Assembly (NCBI GenBank): GCA_944391275.1
Contig: CALXSZ010000106.1
Location: 1-6,730 of the forward strand
Origin: an uncultured Syntrophomonadaceae bacterium
Lineage (GTDB): Bacteria; Bacillota; Syntrophomonadia; Syntrophomonadales; Syntrophomonadaceae
DNA length: 6,730 nt
Reading direction: 5' to 3'
This document shows, piece by piece, positions 1 to 5,244 of the stretch. A model generated the notes under the pieces. The model had not been told where the DNA came from and searched no databases. It saw only the letters and a program-made list of their open reading frames with translations. Numbering within the stretch: position 1 is the stretch's first letter; the number at the start of each line of letters is the position of its first letter. The position numbers and the translations under genes are program-made.

Positions 1-215
1 ATTAACATGAGGTTTACCCCAAAAGGCTTATCCGTTTTGGATTTACAAATTCGAATTTGTTCCCGGAGCATTTCTGCGCTCCTCAATCCACCGCAGGCAA
101 TAATACCCAATGCTCCCGCCTCCGAAGAAGCCGCTGCAAATTCGCCGGTTGCAATGTTTGCCATACCGCCTTGAATAAAGGGATACTTGATTCCTAAAAA
201 ATCATTCAGTCTCAT
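1..215 (-). CDS. fabK: Enoyl-ACP reductase II (FabK), N-terminal 71 codons; runs off the left edge
   Basis: FabK is the FMN-dependent, NAD(P)H-using enoyl-acyl carrier protein reductase that finishes each elongation cycle of type II fatty acid synthesis in many Bacillota, in place of FabI. The visible N-terminus has the family's opening beta strand and flavin/phosphate loop (YPFIQGGMANIATGEFA, residues 11-27), then EAGALGII (residues 32-39) and KPFGVNLML (about 63-71). This matches the start of the nitronate monooxygenase/FabK TIM-barrel family. The ATG at 213-215 has an AAGGAGG ribosome binding site at 225-231 that overlaps the fabH stop codon; only 14 bases separate the genes, so they are cotranscribed and probably translationally coupled. 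The catalytic and C-terminal parts lie outside the window. Position directly behind fabH favours FabK over a nitronate monooxygenase, although the fold alone cannot separate them. Confidence 0.9.
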   Translation of the reverse strand, partial: MRLNDFLGIKYPFIQGGMANIATGEFAAASSEAGALGIIACGGLRSAEMLREQIRICKSKTDKPFGVNLML

Positions 216-229
216 AAATGGACGCCTCC

Positions 230-1177
230 TTATGAAAATTCCAGCATTGCGCCGCCCCAAGTAAGTCCTCCTCCAAATCCAATGCACAGTACGCAGCTGT
301 TTTTATTAATTTTCTTCTGCTCCCATAATTCCGCTAGAACAATTGGAATGCTAGCTGCGGAGGTATTTCCATACTCTGAAATATTTTTATAATATTTCTC
401 GGCAGGAATATGATATTTCTTAACAACGTAATCAATAATCCGGGCATTTGCTTGGTGAAATACAAAAAAATCGACGTCGTCAATTTTCTTTCCGGTTCGT
501 TTCAACATTTCATCCAAACAATATGGTACGACTTCTACGGCAAACTTAAATACCGCCTTCCCTTCCATATAAATAAGCGACCGCTTATTGGGGTCCACGC
601 CATTGACACGGAGAATTTGATCGTTTCCGCTCGCACCATAAATGGCCTGAATCGAAGAATAATTTTCATCAAACTCCACGACGGTCGCTCCAGCGCCATC
701 CCCGAAGAGAATACATGTGGATCGATCTTCCCAATTAATAATTTTACTTAAGGTTTCGCATCCAACCACTAACCCGTATTTCTTTTTGTTATTCGCCAAT
801 AAACATTCCATGGTATGCAAAGCAAATACGAAACCGGTGCAACCTGCGCTTAAATCAAAGCAAATACTGTCCTGGGGAAGTCCTAAATCCCTCTGAAGAG
901 CACATGCGGCCGACGGAACCAAATCATCCGCCGTCAGCGTTGCAACGATACACGCCCCAATTTCATCCGGTTGAATACCGGCATTTTTCAGAGCCATCCG
1001 TGCCGCCCAAGTACATAAATCCGAATGACTTTCTTTGCTCAGATGATGCCGATGTTCAATTCCTGTGCGCGTTAAAATCCATTCTTCATTGGTATCTACA
1101 ATCTGACTCAAGTACTCGTTTGTTATAATATGTTCAGGAACGCTGAAACCGGTTCCCTTGATTCGAATTCCACTCAT
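230..1177 (-). CDS. fabH: 3-oxoacyl-ACP synthase III (beta-ketoacyl-ACP synthase III, FabH)
   Basis: FabH condenses a short acyl-CoA primer (acetyl-CoA or branched-chain acyl-CoA) with malonyl-ACP, the first committed condensation of fatty acid synthesis in the cytoplasm. The 315-residue protein has the usual family length and the full thiolase-fold triad: Cys113 in SAGCTGF, His241 in FHQANARI and Asn271 in GNTSAASIP. The CoA-contacting motif EEWILTRTGI (residues 31-40, Trp33 and Arg37) and the C-terminal GFGGGLTWGG loop (300-309) are intact, so it should be active. The ATG at 1175-1177 follows GAGGGAG at 1183-1189, which overlaps the accA stop; the accA-fabH gap is 11 bases. A second ATG 4 bases upstream is out of frame. 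Primer preference (straight or branched chain) cannot be read from the sequence with confidence. Confidence 0.97.
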   Translation of the reverse strand: MSGIRIKGTGFSVPEHIITNEYLSQIVDTNEEWILTRTGIEHRHHLSKESHSDLCTWAARMALKNAGIQPDEIGACIVATLTADDLVPSAACALQRDLGLPQDSICFDLSAGCTGFVFALHTMECLLANNKKKYGLVVGCETLSKIINWEDRSTCILFGDGAGATVVEFDENYSSIQAIYGASGNDQILRVNGVDPNKRSLIYMEGKAVFKFAVEVVPYCLDEMLKRTGKKIDDVDFFVFHQANARIIDYVVKKYHIPAEKYYKNISEYGNTSAASIPIVLAELWEQKKINKNSCVLCIGFGGGLTWGGAMLEFS

Positions 1178-1188
1178 TCATTCTCCCT

Positions 1189-1992
1189 CTATTCAAGCGC
1201 AAAACCAATTTTCCGGAATTTTTCATAGCGTTCTTCTAATAAATCGTTTATAGGCTTTTGCGACAATTCTTCCAGATAATACGCCAGCGCCTGATCCAAG
1301 AGAGCATACATTTGTTCGGGATTGGCTTGCGCGCCGCCGGCTGGTTCTTCGATAATCCCGTCAATTACACCGGCTTCATATAAATCATTTGCCGTTAATT
1401 TCATCAATTCACACGCTTCGGTACTGCGCGAGGCGTCTTTCCATAAGATCGACGCAAACCCTTCGGGTGATAAGACAGAAAAAACCGAATGAGACAACAT
1501 AACCACCCAGTCCGCTACAGCTAACCCCAGCGCGCCGCCGCTATTACCTTCTCCCGTAATAACCGTTATAATTGGGACCTTTAATTGGCTCATCTTCATC
1601 ATATTTTTAGCAATCGCTTCGCCTTGTCCCCTAGCTTCCGCCTCGATCCCCGGATAAGCGCCGGGCGTATCAATAAAAGTAATAATCGGGCGCTGAAATT
1701 TCTCCGCCTGTTTCATCAAACGTCTGGCTTTCCGATACCCTTCTGGATTCGGCATGCCAAAATTAAAACGAATACGTTCTCTTAAGTTCTTCCCTTTTCG
1801 CGTTCCAATGACCGTAACCGGCATTCCATGGAAGCGAGCAATCCCTCCTAAAATACTGGGATCTTCCCGACACAAACGGTCCCCATGTTGTTCAAAAAAA
1901 TCGGTAAAAAGAGCCTGTATATAATCGGTTACGCTCAAGCGGTCCATCGCACGCGCCAAGGCAATATATTGATTATCCTTCGTTCGAGTCAT
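1189..1992 (-). CDS. accA: Acetyl-CoA carboxylase carboxyltransferase, alpha subunit
   Basis: AccA pairs with AccD in an alpha2-beta2 carboxyltransferase that moves the carboxyl group from carboxybiotin-BCCP to acetyl-CoA, giving malonyl-CoA. Crotonase-fold signatures are clear: FIDTPGAYPG (residues 106-115), GEGNSGGAL (147-155) and LSPEGFASILWKDASR (174-189). From the ATG at 1990-1992 it has 267 residues; it lacks the roughly 50-residue N-terminal extension of the E. coli protein and resembles the short form common in Bacillota fatty-acid clusters. This start is preferred over an in-frame ATG at 2085 because AGGAGG lies 6 bases upstream (1999-2004) and the extra 31 residues are simply accD sequence read in another frame. 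The gene overlaps the accD 3' end by 20 bases, which suggests coupled, equimolar synthesis of the two subunits. Confidence 0.96.
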   Translation of the reverse strand: MTRTKDNQYIALARAMDRLSVTDYIQALFTDFFEQHGDRLCREDPSILGGIARFHGMPVTVIGTRKGKNLRERIRFNFGMPNPEGYRKARRLMKQAEKFQRPIITFIDTPGAYPGIEAEARGQGEAIAKNMMKMSQLKVPIITVITGEGNSGGALGLAVADWVVMLSHSVFSVLSPEGFASILWKDASRSTEACELMKLTANDLYEAGVIDGIIEEPAGGAQANPEQMYALLDQALAYYLEELSQKPINDLLEERYEKFRKIGFALE

Positions 1993-2857
1993 AAACGGCC
2001 TCCTGTTTCGGTTGGTGAAGAAGTAGCAATTGAGCCAATGTATCACGCAATTGCGGCCTGGGAACAATCGCATCAATAAATCCATGCTCCTCTAAATATT
2101 CCGCACGTTGAAATCCCTCCGGAAGCGATTGTCCAATGGTCTGTTCAATGACCCTTGCACCGGCAAAACCGATCAATGCGCCTGGTTCCGCCAAAATAAT
2201 ATCGCCTAAAGAAGCAAAACTTGCCGTAACGCCGCCCATAGTCGGATCGGTTAAAATCGAAATAAAAAACCCGCGATGCCCAGAAAACCGAGCCAAAGCC
2301 GAGCTGGTTTTCGCCATCTGCATCAAAGAAAAAATTCCTTCCTGCATCCGGGCTCCTCCACTAGCAGAAAAGATTAATAGGGGCAGTTTTTGCTCATCTG
2401 CATATTCTACTGCCCGCGTAATCTTTTCCCCAACGACAACTCCCATGCTGCCCATAGAAAACCGGCTATCTAATACGACAACCACCACAGGAATATTTTT
2501 TATTGTTCCTACCGCCATTACCACCGCATCATCTAATCCGGTTTTTTTTCGCATCTGATTCAATTTTTCACGATAGCCCGGAAAATCCAACGGGTCGGTC
2601 GAATGGAGCGTTTCATCCAGTTCCTCAAAGGAATCGGCGTCTAATATGATTCTTAATCGATCATACGCGCCAATTCGATAATGATAGCCGCAATTCGGAC
2701 AAACATGCTGTCTGTCGGCTAATTCTTTTTTTGCAAACTGCGCGTTGCATTTCGGACATATCGAAAGCTCCAAATCTCCGTCTGCCATTTGATGGTTACG
2801 CAACTCGCGGTCGAAGTCCAAATTTCCCTCTTCTTTTTGCTTTGCAAACGTTGACAA
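1973..2857 (-). CDS. accD: Acetyl-CoA carboxylase carboxyltransferase, beta subunit (zinc-finger protein)
   Basis: AccD is the beta half of the carboxyltransferase that makes malonyl-CoA. The 294-residue product carries the N-terminal four-cysteine zinc ribbon (Cys34-Cys37 in CPKC, Cys53-Cys56 in CPNC), followed by the crotonase-fold domain with SASGGARMQEG (164-174), DPTMGGVTASFA (204-215) and GFAGARVIEQT (230-240). Those GG loops form the oxyanion hole in this family. The best start is a TTG at 2855-2857, with GGGGG at 2866-2870 eight bases upstream; an in-frame stop lies just above it and no upstream ATG exists. The next in-frame ATG (residue 24) has no ribosome binding site but would keep the zinc ribbon, so it is a possible alternative. 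The gene follows acpP after a 181-base gap containing a strong hairpin and overlaps accA downstream. Confidence 0.96.
   Translation of the reverse strand: MSTFAKQKEEGNLDFDRELRNHQMADGDLELSICPKCNAQFAKKELADRQHVCPNCGYHYRIGAYDRLRIILDADSFEELDETLHSTDPLDFPGYREKLNQMRKKTGLDDAVVMAVGTIKNIPVVVVVLDSRFSMGSMGVVVGEKITRAVEYADEQKLPLLIFSASGGARMQEGIFSLMQMAKTSSALARFSGHRGFFISILTDPTMGGVTASFASLGDIILAEPGALIGFAGARVIEQTIGQSLPEGFQRAEYLEEHGFIDAIVPRPQLRDTLAQLLLLHQPKQEAVYDSNEG
1999..2004 (-). promoter_or_regulatory. accA ribosome binding site inside the end of accD
   Basis: AGGAGG lies 6 bases before the ATG at 1990-1992 and within the last codons of accD. It fixes the accA start at 1992 and rejects the longer reading frame from 2085. 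Ribosomes finishing accD would release almost on top of this site. Confidence 0.85.
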
Positions 2858-2870
2858 TATTTTTTCCCCC
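2855..2870 (-). promoter_or_regulatory. Ribosome binding site and TTG start of accD
   Basis: The sequence upstream of accD shows GGGGG, then 8 bases, then TTG TCA ACG. The ribosome binding site is less standard than those of the neighbours (mostly AAGGAGG-like) and the start codon is TTG, so accD initiation may be weaker than that of its neighbours. No ATG start is available upstream before the in-frame TGA at 2894-2896. Confidence 0.6.
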
Positions 2871-2974
2871 GCTTTCTTATCCCCGGATCCAATTCATTCT
2901 ATAAAATAACCCAAGTAACTTATTTGCTGAATCTTTAAAAACCTTATCCTTTTTCTTAAACAATATTTAAGCAA

Positions 2975-3011
2975 TGGATGAGCGATTGCCCTTTAAGCAA
3001 TCGCTCATCCA
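2975..3011 (-). terminator. 15-bp perfect hairpin between acpP and accD (weak terminator or RNA processing site)
   Basis: Arms 2975-2989 (TGGATGAGCGATTGC on the plus strand) and 2997-3011 are exact reverse complements around a 7-base loop. The hairpin begins 27 bases after the acpP stop. On the transcribed minus strand it is followed by TTGCTTAAATATTG, not a clean T run, and by a second small inverted repeat (CTTAAA-N5-TTTAAG, 2955-2971). It is therefore either an inefficient terminator that lets part of the transcripts read into accD, or a stabilising 3' end left after RNA cleavage. Both would give more acpP than accDA message, fitting the known high demand for ACP. No clear sigma-A promoter was found between it and accD. 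Confidence 0.6.
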
Positions 3012-3038
3012 CCCATTCGTTTTTATCATGAACGTTTC

Positions 3039-3269
3039 CTACTTCTGATGTTCTTCAATGTAATTGACAATATCTCCCACCGTCTTTAACTGAGCGGCGT
3101 CCTCATCTGCAATTGAAATGCCATATTGTTCTTCTAAAGCCATAGTTAATTCTACAATCGACAGGGAATCTGCATCCAAATCTTCGGCCAGAGAGGTTTC
3201 CATTTTAACTTGTTCTTCTTCACACGCTAACGTATCTACTATAATTCGACGTACTTCTTCAAACACCAT
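3039..3269 (-). CDS. acpP: Acyl carrier protein
   Basis: ACP is the small acidic four-helix protein that carries growing acyl chains on a 4'-phosphopantetheine arm. The 76-residue product has normal length and the attachment motif DADSLSIVEL, with Ser35 as the modified residue. Its composition is acidic, with Glu/Asp runs such as ACEEEQ and LAEDLDADS, and the C-terminal VGDIVNYIEEH helix is typical. The ATG at 3267-3269 follows AAGGAG at 3277-3282 with 7-base spacing. It is the first gene after a strong promoter (3377-3349), leaving a leader of about 70 bases, and is followed by a hairpin before accD. The neighbouring acc and fab genes point to primary fatty acid synthesis and not to a polyketide or peptide pathway. 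Confidence 0.97.
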   Translation of the reverse strand: MVFEEVRRIIVDTLACEEEQVKMETSLAEDLDADSLSIVELTMALEEQYGISIADEDAAQLKTVGDIVNYIEEHQK

Positions 3270-3308
3270 ATCTATTCTCCTTTTTTCCCTTTATTTCTTT
3301 ATTTCAAT

Positions 3309-3337
3309 GATTTTATCTAAATTATTTTAGTTAAATC
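3309..3337. repeat. Interrupted inverted repeat in the acpP leader
   Basis: GATTT (3309-3313) pairs with AAATC (3333-3337), and inside it CTAAA (3317-3321) pairs with TTTAG (3326-3330). On the minus strand the element covers roughly +5 to +33 of the predicted acpP transcript. It could be an AT-rich operator or a weak leader hairpin. AT-rich DNA forms such repeats by chance fairly often. Confidence 0.3.
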
Positions 3338-3346
3338 GTTTTTAGG

Positions 3347-3357
3347 TGATACTATCA
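3347..3357. promoter_or_regulatory. Perfect palindrome over the -10 box (candidate operator)
   Basis: TGATACTATCA is an exact 11-base palindrome with a single central base, lying directly over the -10 hexamer of the acpP promoter. A repressor bound here would block RNA polymerase. It does not look like the FapR or FabT operators as I know them, so the regulator is unidentified and part of the symmetry may be a by-product of the -10 sequence. Confidence 0.3.
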
Positions 3358-3377
3358 TGATCTGTAAAAAATGTCAA
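3349..3377 (-). promoter_or_regulatory. Sigma-A-type extended -10 promoter for the acpP-accDA-fabHK genes
   Basis: On the minus strand a perfect -35 box TTGACA (3377-3372) is separated by 17 bases from TAGTAT (3354-3349). A TG one base before the -10 makes it an extended -10 (TGATAGTAT). Transcription would begin near 3342, giving a 5' leader of about 73 bases to the acpP ATG. Spacing and both boxes are near consensus, so this should be a strong vegetative promoter. Confidence 0.8.
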
Positions 3378-3560
3378 GAGGTCCGCAGATGTTTTAGCCA
3401 AAGTTTTTATGTTTTCCAAAAAATGCTGAGATCGATCCTATTTTATCATTTAATCCACCATAAAAACTTCCTCTATTTCTATTCGGGAAAGAAACATTGA
3501 ATGTTCTATTGACGGAAATTTATGGCGGGTTCGCTCATTATTTTCCTTTGAGTTCTCTTA

Positions 3561-3598
3561 TAAAAAAAGCAGATAAAAAATTCATTATCTGCTTTTTC
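3561..3598 (-). terminator. Rho-independent terminator of the DUF2953-gerW unit
   Basis: Arms 3564-3576 and 3585-3597 form a 13-bp perfect stem (GCAGATAA core flanked by A/T pairs) with an 8-base loop. On the minus strand the stem runs into a T7 tract followed by TATAAG. It starts about 30 bases after the gerW stop and insulates the sporulation unit from the fatty-acid genes. Confidence 0.9.
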
Positions 3599-3628
3599 CA
3601 ATTTATCTCCCTAAAAAAGGATTTAGAT

Positions 3629-4084
3629 TTAATTCTGCATGGGAACCCCCGGTCCCGCTACCGGATTGTTTTGATTGGCCCCCTGATTTTTTTGTTTCAA
3701 CATGTCTTGAATTTTATCCATAATCTGCGGGGCCAAATCGACTACCCGCTCAGCAACCTGATTTCCCTCCACTGAAATTAGTCGCACATCATCCGCGCGA
3801 ACAACTAAAAATCCAACGGGTTTCACAGAAACGCCCGCCCCGCTGCCTCCTGCAAAGGGCTGCGCCTGCTGCTGTTGATTAACAAAATTGTATTCTCCAC
3901 CGCCAGCCGCAAATCCACATCCCACTTGGGATACTGGAATAATTACGGTCCCTTCATTCGTTTCTACCGCGTCTCCAATAACCGTGTTCACATCGACCAT
4001 TTGTTTGATGCTTTCCATCGCTGTTTTCATTAATCCTTCAATGGGATGCGTGCTGGATCCATTCACTTCTTGAGATGTCGTCAT
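3629..4084 (-). CDS. gerW: GerW family sporulation protein (YtfJ)
   Basis: GerW/YtfJ proteins are forespore products conserved in endospore formers; in Bacillus the protein is linked to spore germination, but its biochemistry is unknown. The 151-residue product shows the family features in order: HPIEGLM (residues 13-19), the GDAVETNEGTVIIPVSQVGCGFAAGGGE region (37-64, key GTVIIPVS and GFAAGGGE), a Gly/Gln-rich linker (65-82) and GAGVSVKPVGFLVV (82-95). It ends in an Asn/Gln/Pro-rich tail. No signal peptide or membrane segment is visible. An ATG at 4102 overlaps the upstream stop (ATGA), but the ATG at 4084 is preferred: AGGAGG (4092-4097) sits 7 bases before it, inside the six codons that the longer version would add. 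The gene follows the DUF2953 gene by 14 bases and ends in a strong terminator. Confidence 0.93.
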   Translation of the reverse strand: MTTSQEVNGSSTHPIEGLMKTAMESIKQMVDVNTVIGDAVETNEGTVIIPVSQVGCGFAAGGGEYNFVNQQQQAQPFAGGSGAGVSVKPVGFLVVRADDVRLISVEGNQVAERVVDLAPQIMDKIQDMLKQKNQGANQNNPVAGPGVPMQN

Positions 4085-4091
4085 CCGTTTT

Positions 4092-4097
4092 CCTCCT
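4092..4097 (-). promoter_or_regulatory. Ribosome binding site that sets the gerW start
   Basis: AGGAGG on the minus strand lies 7 bases before the ATG at 4082-4084. The alternative ATG at 4100-4102 is upstream of this site and has no comparable ribosome binding site within normal distance. Confidence 0.8.
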
Positions 4098-4098
4098 G

Positions 4099-4689
4099 TC
4101 ATTTTGTCTTATTTTTCGATTTTTGCCTGTTGCTTGCCAACAAATAGCAACCGGTCATACGAATAATTTGAACGAAACAAAGACGAATTATACATTCCAA
4201 ATGCATTTGAAGTCGTGCGCTACGGTATTCCGGCGTCACGCCAATCCGGGGCGAAAAAAACCGAAACCGATGATTCATCCATTGTACGACCGCGCCCTTC
4301 AAACTCCATAAAACTCCACAATACAGAGCCGTATGCGCAGCGTTTCCATCGCCTATACAAGTCTTCCATTCAAATTTTTTTATAACCAAACGAGGGAAAT
4401 TTTTCCCTATATCTTGGAAAAAAACAAGGAAGCGATTGCGGGAGAACCTACCCTCTTTTTTCTTCGGATTTTTTTTTATCTGAAAAAGCAAATCCAGGAT
4501 TTCCTGATCCTTTAAAGACTGATCAAACTGTTTTTGCTTCCGCAGAAAAAGATATTGAACCTTCCCATAGAAAAAAACATGATGTTTCTTTTCATCGGGT
4601 TCCACGAGAAAATCTCCTCGGATTTTTAAGGACCACGGAAAAAATAGCAAAAAGAGTATCGCAACTGTACCGACCAAGAAAATTTTCAT
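4099..4689 (-). CDS. ytfI: DUF2953 domain protein (YtfI-like), membrane-anchored, partner of gerW
   Basis: The 196-residue product begins with a hydrophobic segment (residues 4-19, VGTVAILFLLFFPWSL at its end) and then becomes basic. The region WKTCIGDGNAAHTALYCGVLWSLKGAV (108-134; key residues Gly113, Asp114, Ala117, Gly125, Trp128) matches the conserved core of DUF2953 proteins, and PRIGVTPEY (147-155) also fits. A second moderately hydrophobic stretch lies near 165-185. Function is unknown; in Bacillus the homologue ytfI precedes ytfJ/gerW, the same order as here. The ATG at 4687-4689 is chosen because AAGGAGG (4697-4703) lies 7 bases upstream; a TTG directly before it (4690-4692) would leave only 4 bases. 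A sporulation-type promoter starts the transcript about 22 bases upstream. Family assignment rests mainly on the core motif plus synteny. Confidence 0.82.
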   Translation of the reverse strand: MKIFLVGTVAILFLLFFPWSLKIRGDFLVEPDEKKHHVFFYGKVQYLFLRKQKQFDQSLKDQEILDLLFQIKKNPKKKEGRFSRNRFLVFFQDIGKNFPRLVIKKFEWKTCIGDGNAAHTALYCGVLWSLKGAVVQWMNHRFRFFSPRIGVTPEYRSARLQMHLECIIRLCFVQIIRMTGCYLLASNRQKSKNKTK

Positions 4690-4696
4690 CAACCCG

Positions 4697-4703
4697 CCTC
4701 CTT
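4697..4703 (-). promoter_or_regulatory. Ribosome binding site of the DUF2953 gene
   Basis: AAGGAGG on the minus strand is 7 bases from ATG (4689) and 4 bases from the adjacent TTG (4692), so it favours the ATG. Confidence 0.8.
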
Positions 4704-4717
4704 CGCCCCTTTGATGC

Positions 4718-4747
4718 TATTCTGTCCTTTTTACAGACGTAAAATAC
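4718..4747 (-). promoter_or_regulatory. Forespore sigma-F/sigma-G-type promoter for DUF2953-gerW
   Basis: On the minus strand GTATT (4747-4743) is followed after 15 bases by GGACAGAATA (4727-4718). The latter matches 9 of 10 positions of the sigma-F -10 consensus (GGNRANAHTR) and contains CAGAATA, close to the sigma-G -10 (CATNNTA); the -35 matches 4 of 5 positions (GYWTA). A start near 4711 leaves a leader of about 22 bases that includes the ribosome binding site. No good sigma-A promoter was seen here. GerW being a forespore protein agrees with this reading. The choice between sigma-F and sigma-G cannot be made from sequence. Confidence 0.7.
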
Positions 4748-4835
4748 ATCCATTTTTTCAAATTTTTACTTTTCTCTCTCTTGCTTTCCCCCATTTTTCA
4801 AAACGCCTTTACGCACCTGCCCGGTTTACTTTTTC

Positions 4836-4890
4836 CCTTTTATAAAAATAAAAGACGGATGAATCATGCTTTTTCTATGATTCATCCGTC
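4836..4890 (-). terminator. Strong rho-independent terminator, minus strand
   Basis: Arms 4854-4867 (GACGGATGAATCAT) and 4877-4890 form a 14-bp perfect stem with a 9-base loop. On the minus strand the stem is followed by TTTTATTTTTATAAAAGG. It must end a minus-strand transcript coming from above 4890. The nearest convincing gene ends at 5333, more than 440 bases earlier, so either the aldo/keto reductase message has a long 3' region or a separate short transcript ends here. It lies before the sporulation promoter and insulates that unit. Confidence 0.85.
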
Positions 4891-4952
4891 AAAATTCCCC
4901 CGCATGCATATATCGTCCTTACACGGCCCTATATCTCCACTAAAAACAAAGA

Positions 4953-5116
4953 ATATCGGCCAACGTACAGAAAAATATGTTGGATATGTCGGGTAATAAG
5001 ACCTTGGTTCTCAGTAAAGAATGGCCGCCCGGATAAGTTATGCGTTTTATCCGCCGAAAATATCGGTCTCGCAAACTTCTTGGAGTCCTCGCTAGCTCGA
5101 GCGCATATCGTACGTT
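4953..5116 (-). ncRNA. Candidate structured RNA upstream of the 4854-4890 terminator (tentative)
   Basis: Several complementary segments occur on the minus strand. Outer: GTACGTT (plus 5110-5116) with AACGTAC (4962-4968), 7 bp. Middle: AGACC (4999-5003) with GGTCT (5065-5069). Inner: GGATAA (5031-5036) with TTATCC (5047-5052), extended by one C-G pair (5030/5053). A separate 3' hairpin pairs ATATC (4953-4957) with GATAT (4983-4987) and CAAC (4961-4964) with GTTG (4979-4982), and competes with the outer pairing. They precede a strong terminator and no gene occupies the space, which is the usual layout of an unannotated small RNA. No promoter is obvious and no known family is recognised, so this is a hypothesis only; helices of this length also arise by chance. 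Confidence 0.25.
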
Positions 5117-5244
5117 CCGCAAAGACGCACTGGTATCTCGAACAAATGCAACCCCAGACCATTCCCAAGCAAAAGCTCATCCTCCCATTCATTCCTTGAG
5201 CTATTCTCCGATGCGGTCGTTCTTTTATTATTCCTTCCGTTCAT
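5092..5244 (-). CDS. Possible 50-residue small protein, unknown function
   Basis: An ATG at 5242-5244 with AAGGA six bases upstream opens 50 codons ending in TAG at 5092-5094. The product has a polar, probably disordered N-terminus (MNGRNNKRTTASENSS) and then a more protein-like part with RNEWEDELLLG, GNGLGLHLFEIP and VRLCGTYD, including one Trp and one Cys. No signal peptide, membrane segment or known domain is recognised. It sits between an aldo/keto reductase gene and a strong terminator about 200 bases downstream. After the stop, the same frame continues only 14 codons to another stop. An overlapping frame (5192-4929, 87 codons) has its ribosome binding sequence abutting the ATG and is less convincing. 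It may be a real small gene, a remnant, or chance. Confidence 0.3.
   Translation of the reverse strand: MNGRNNKRTTASENSSRNEWEDELLLGNGLGLHLFEIPVRLCGTYDMRSS

Larger units (their letters stand above)
3270..3628. other. Intergenic region between gerW and acpP
   Basis: This 359-base gap contains, in transcription order, the gerW terminator (3598-3561), about 180 AT-rich bases with no supportable gene, and the acpP promoter with its leader (3377-3270). A 13-base palindrome AACATTGAATGTT at 3493-3505 is the only other symmetry noticed. Predicted plus-strand reading frames here lack ribosome binding sites and run into gerW antisense. Confidence 0.7.

Noticed and set aside
1993..2085. Longer accA start at 2085
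   Set aside because: The extra 31 residues are accD sequence in another frame with no AccA similarity, while the ATG at 1992 has an ideal AGGAGG.
2858..2954. TATAGA near 2905 as a -10 box for a separate accD promoter
   Set aside because: No -35-like hexamer is found at 16-18 bases upstream, so a sigma-A promoter is not supported.
3493..3505. Palindrome AACATTGAATGTT as an operator
   Set aside because: It has only 6-base arms, is far from the acpP promoter, and is expected by chance in AT-rich DNA.
3509..3541. TTGACG plus CATTAT as a plus-strand promoter
   Set aside because: The spacing is 21 bases, and no plus-strand gene follows.
3497..3775. 92-codon plus-strand frame
   Set aside because: It crosses the gerW terminator and continues antisense to gerW, with no ribosome binding site and no family resemblance.
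4980..5020. CTGAGA followed by ACC motifs resembling a TPP riboswitch
   Set aside because: The conserved second half of the TPP aptamer (CCTGAT and TAATACC elements in the right order) is missing and no thiamine gene follows.
5091..5101. Overlapping NheI and XhoI sites (GCTAGCTCGAG) as a cloning scar
   Set aside because: The flanking sequence shows no vector features and both are ordinary 6-base palindromes; chance is sufficient.
4929..5192. 87-codon minus-strand frame in the intergenic region
   Set aside because: The AAGGA sequence touches the ATG with no spacing, the product has no recognisable domain, and it overlaps the better-initiated 50-codon frame.
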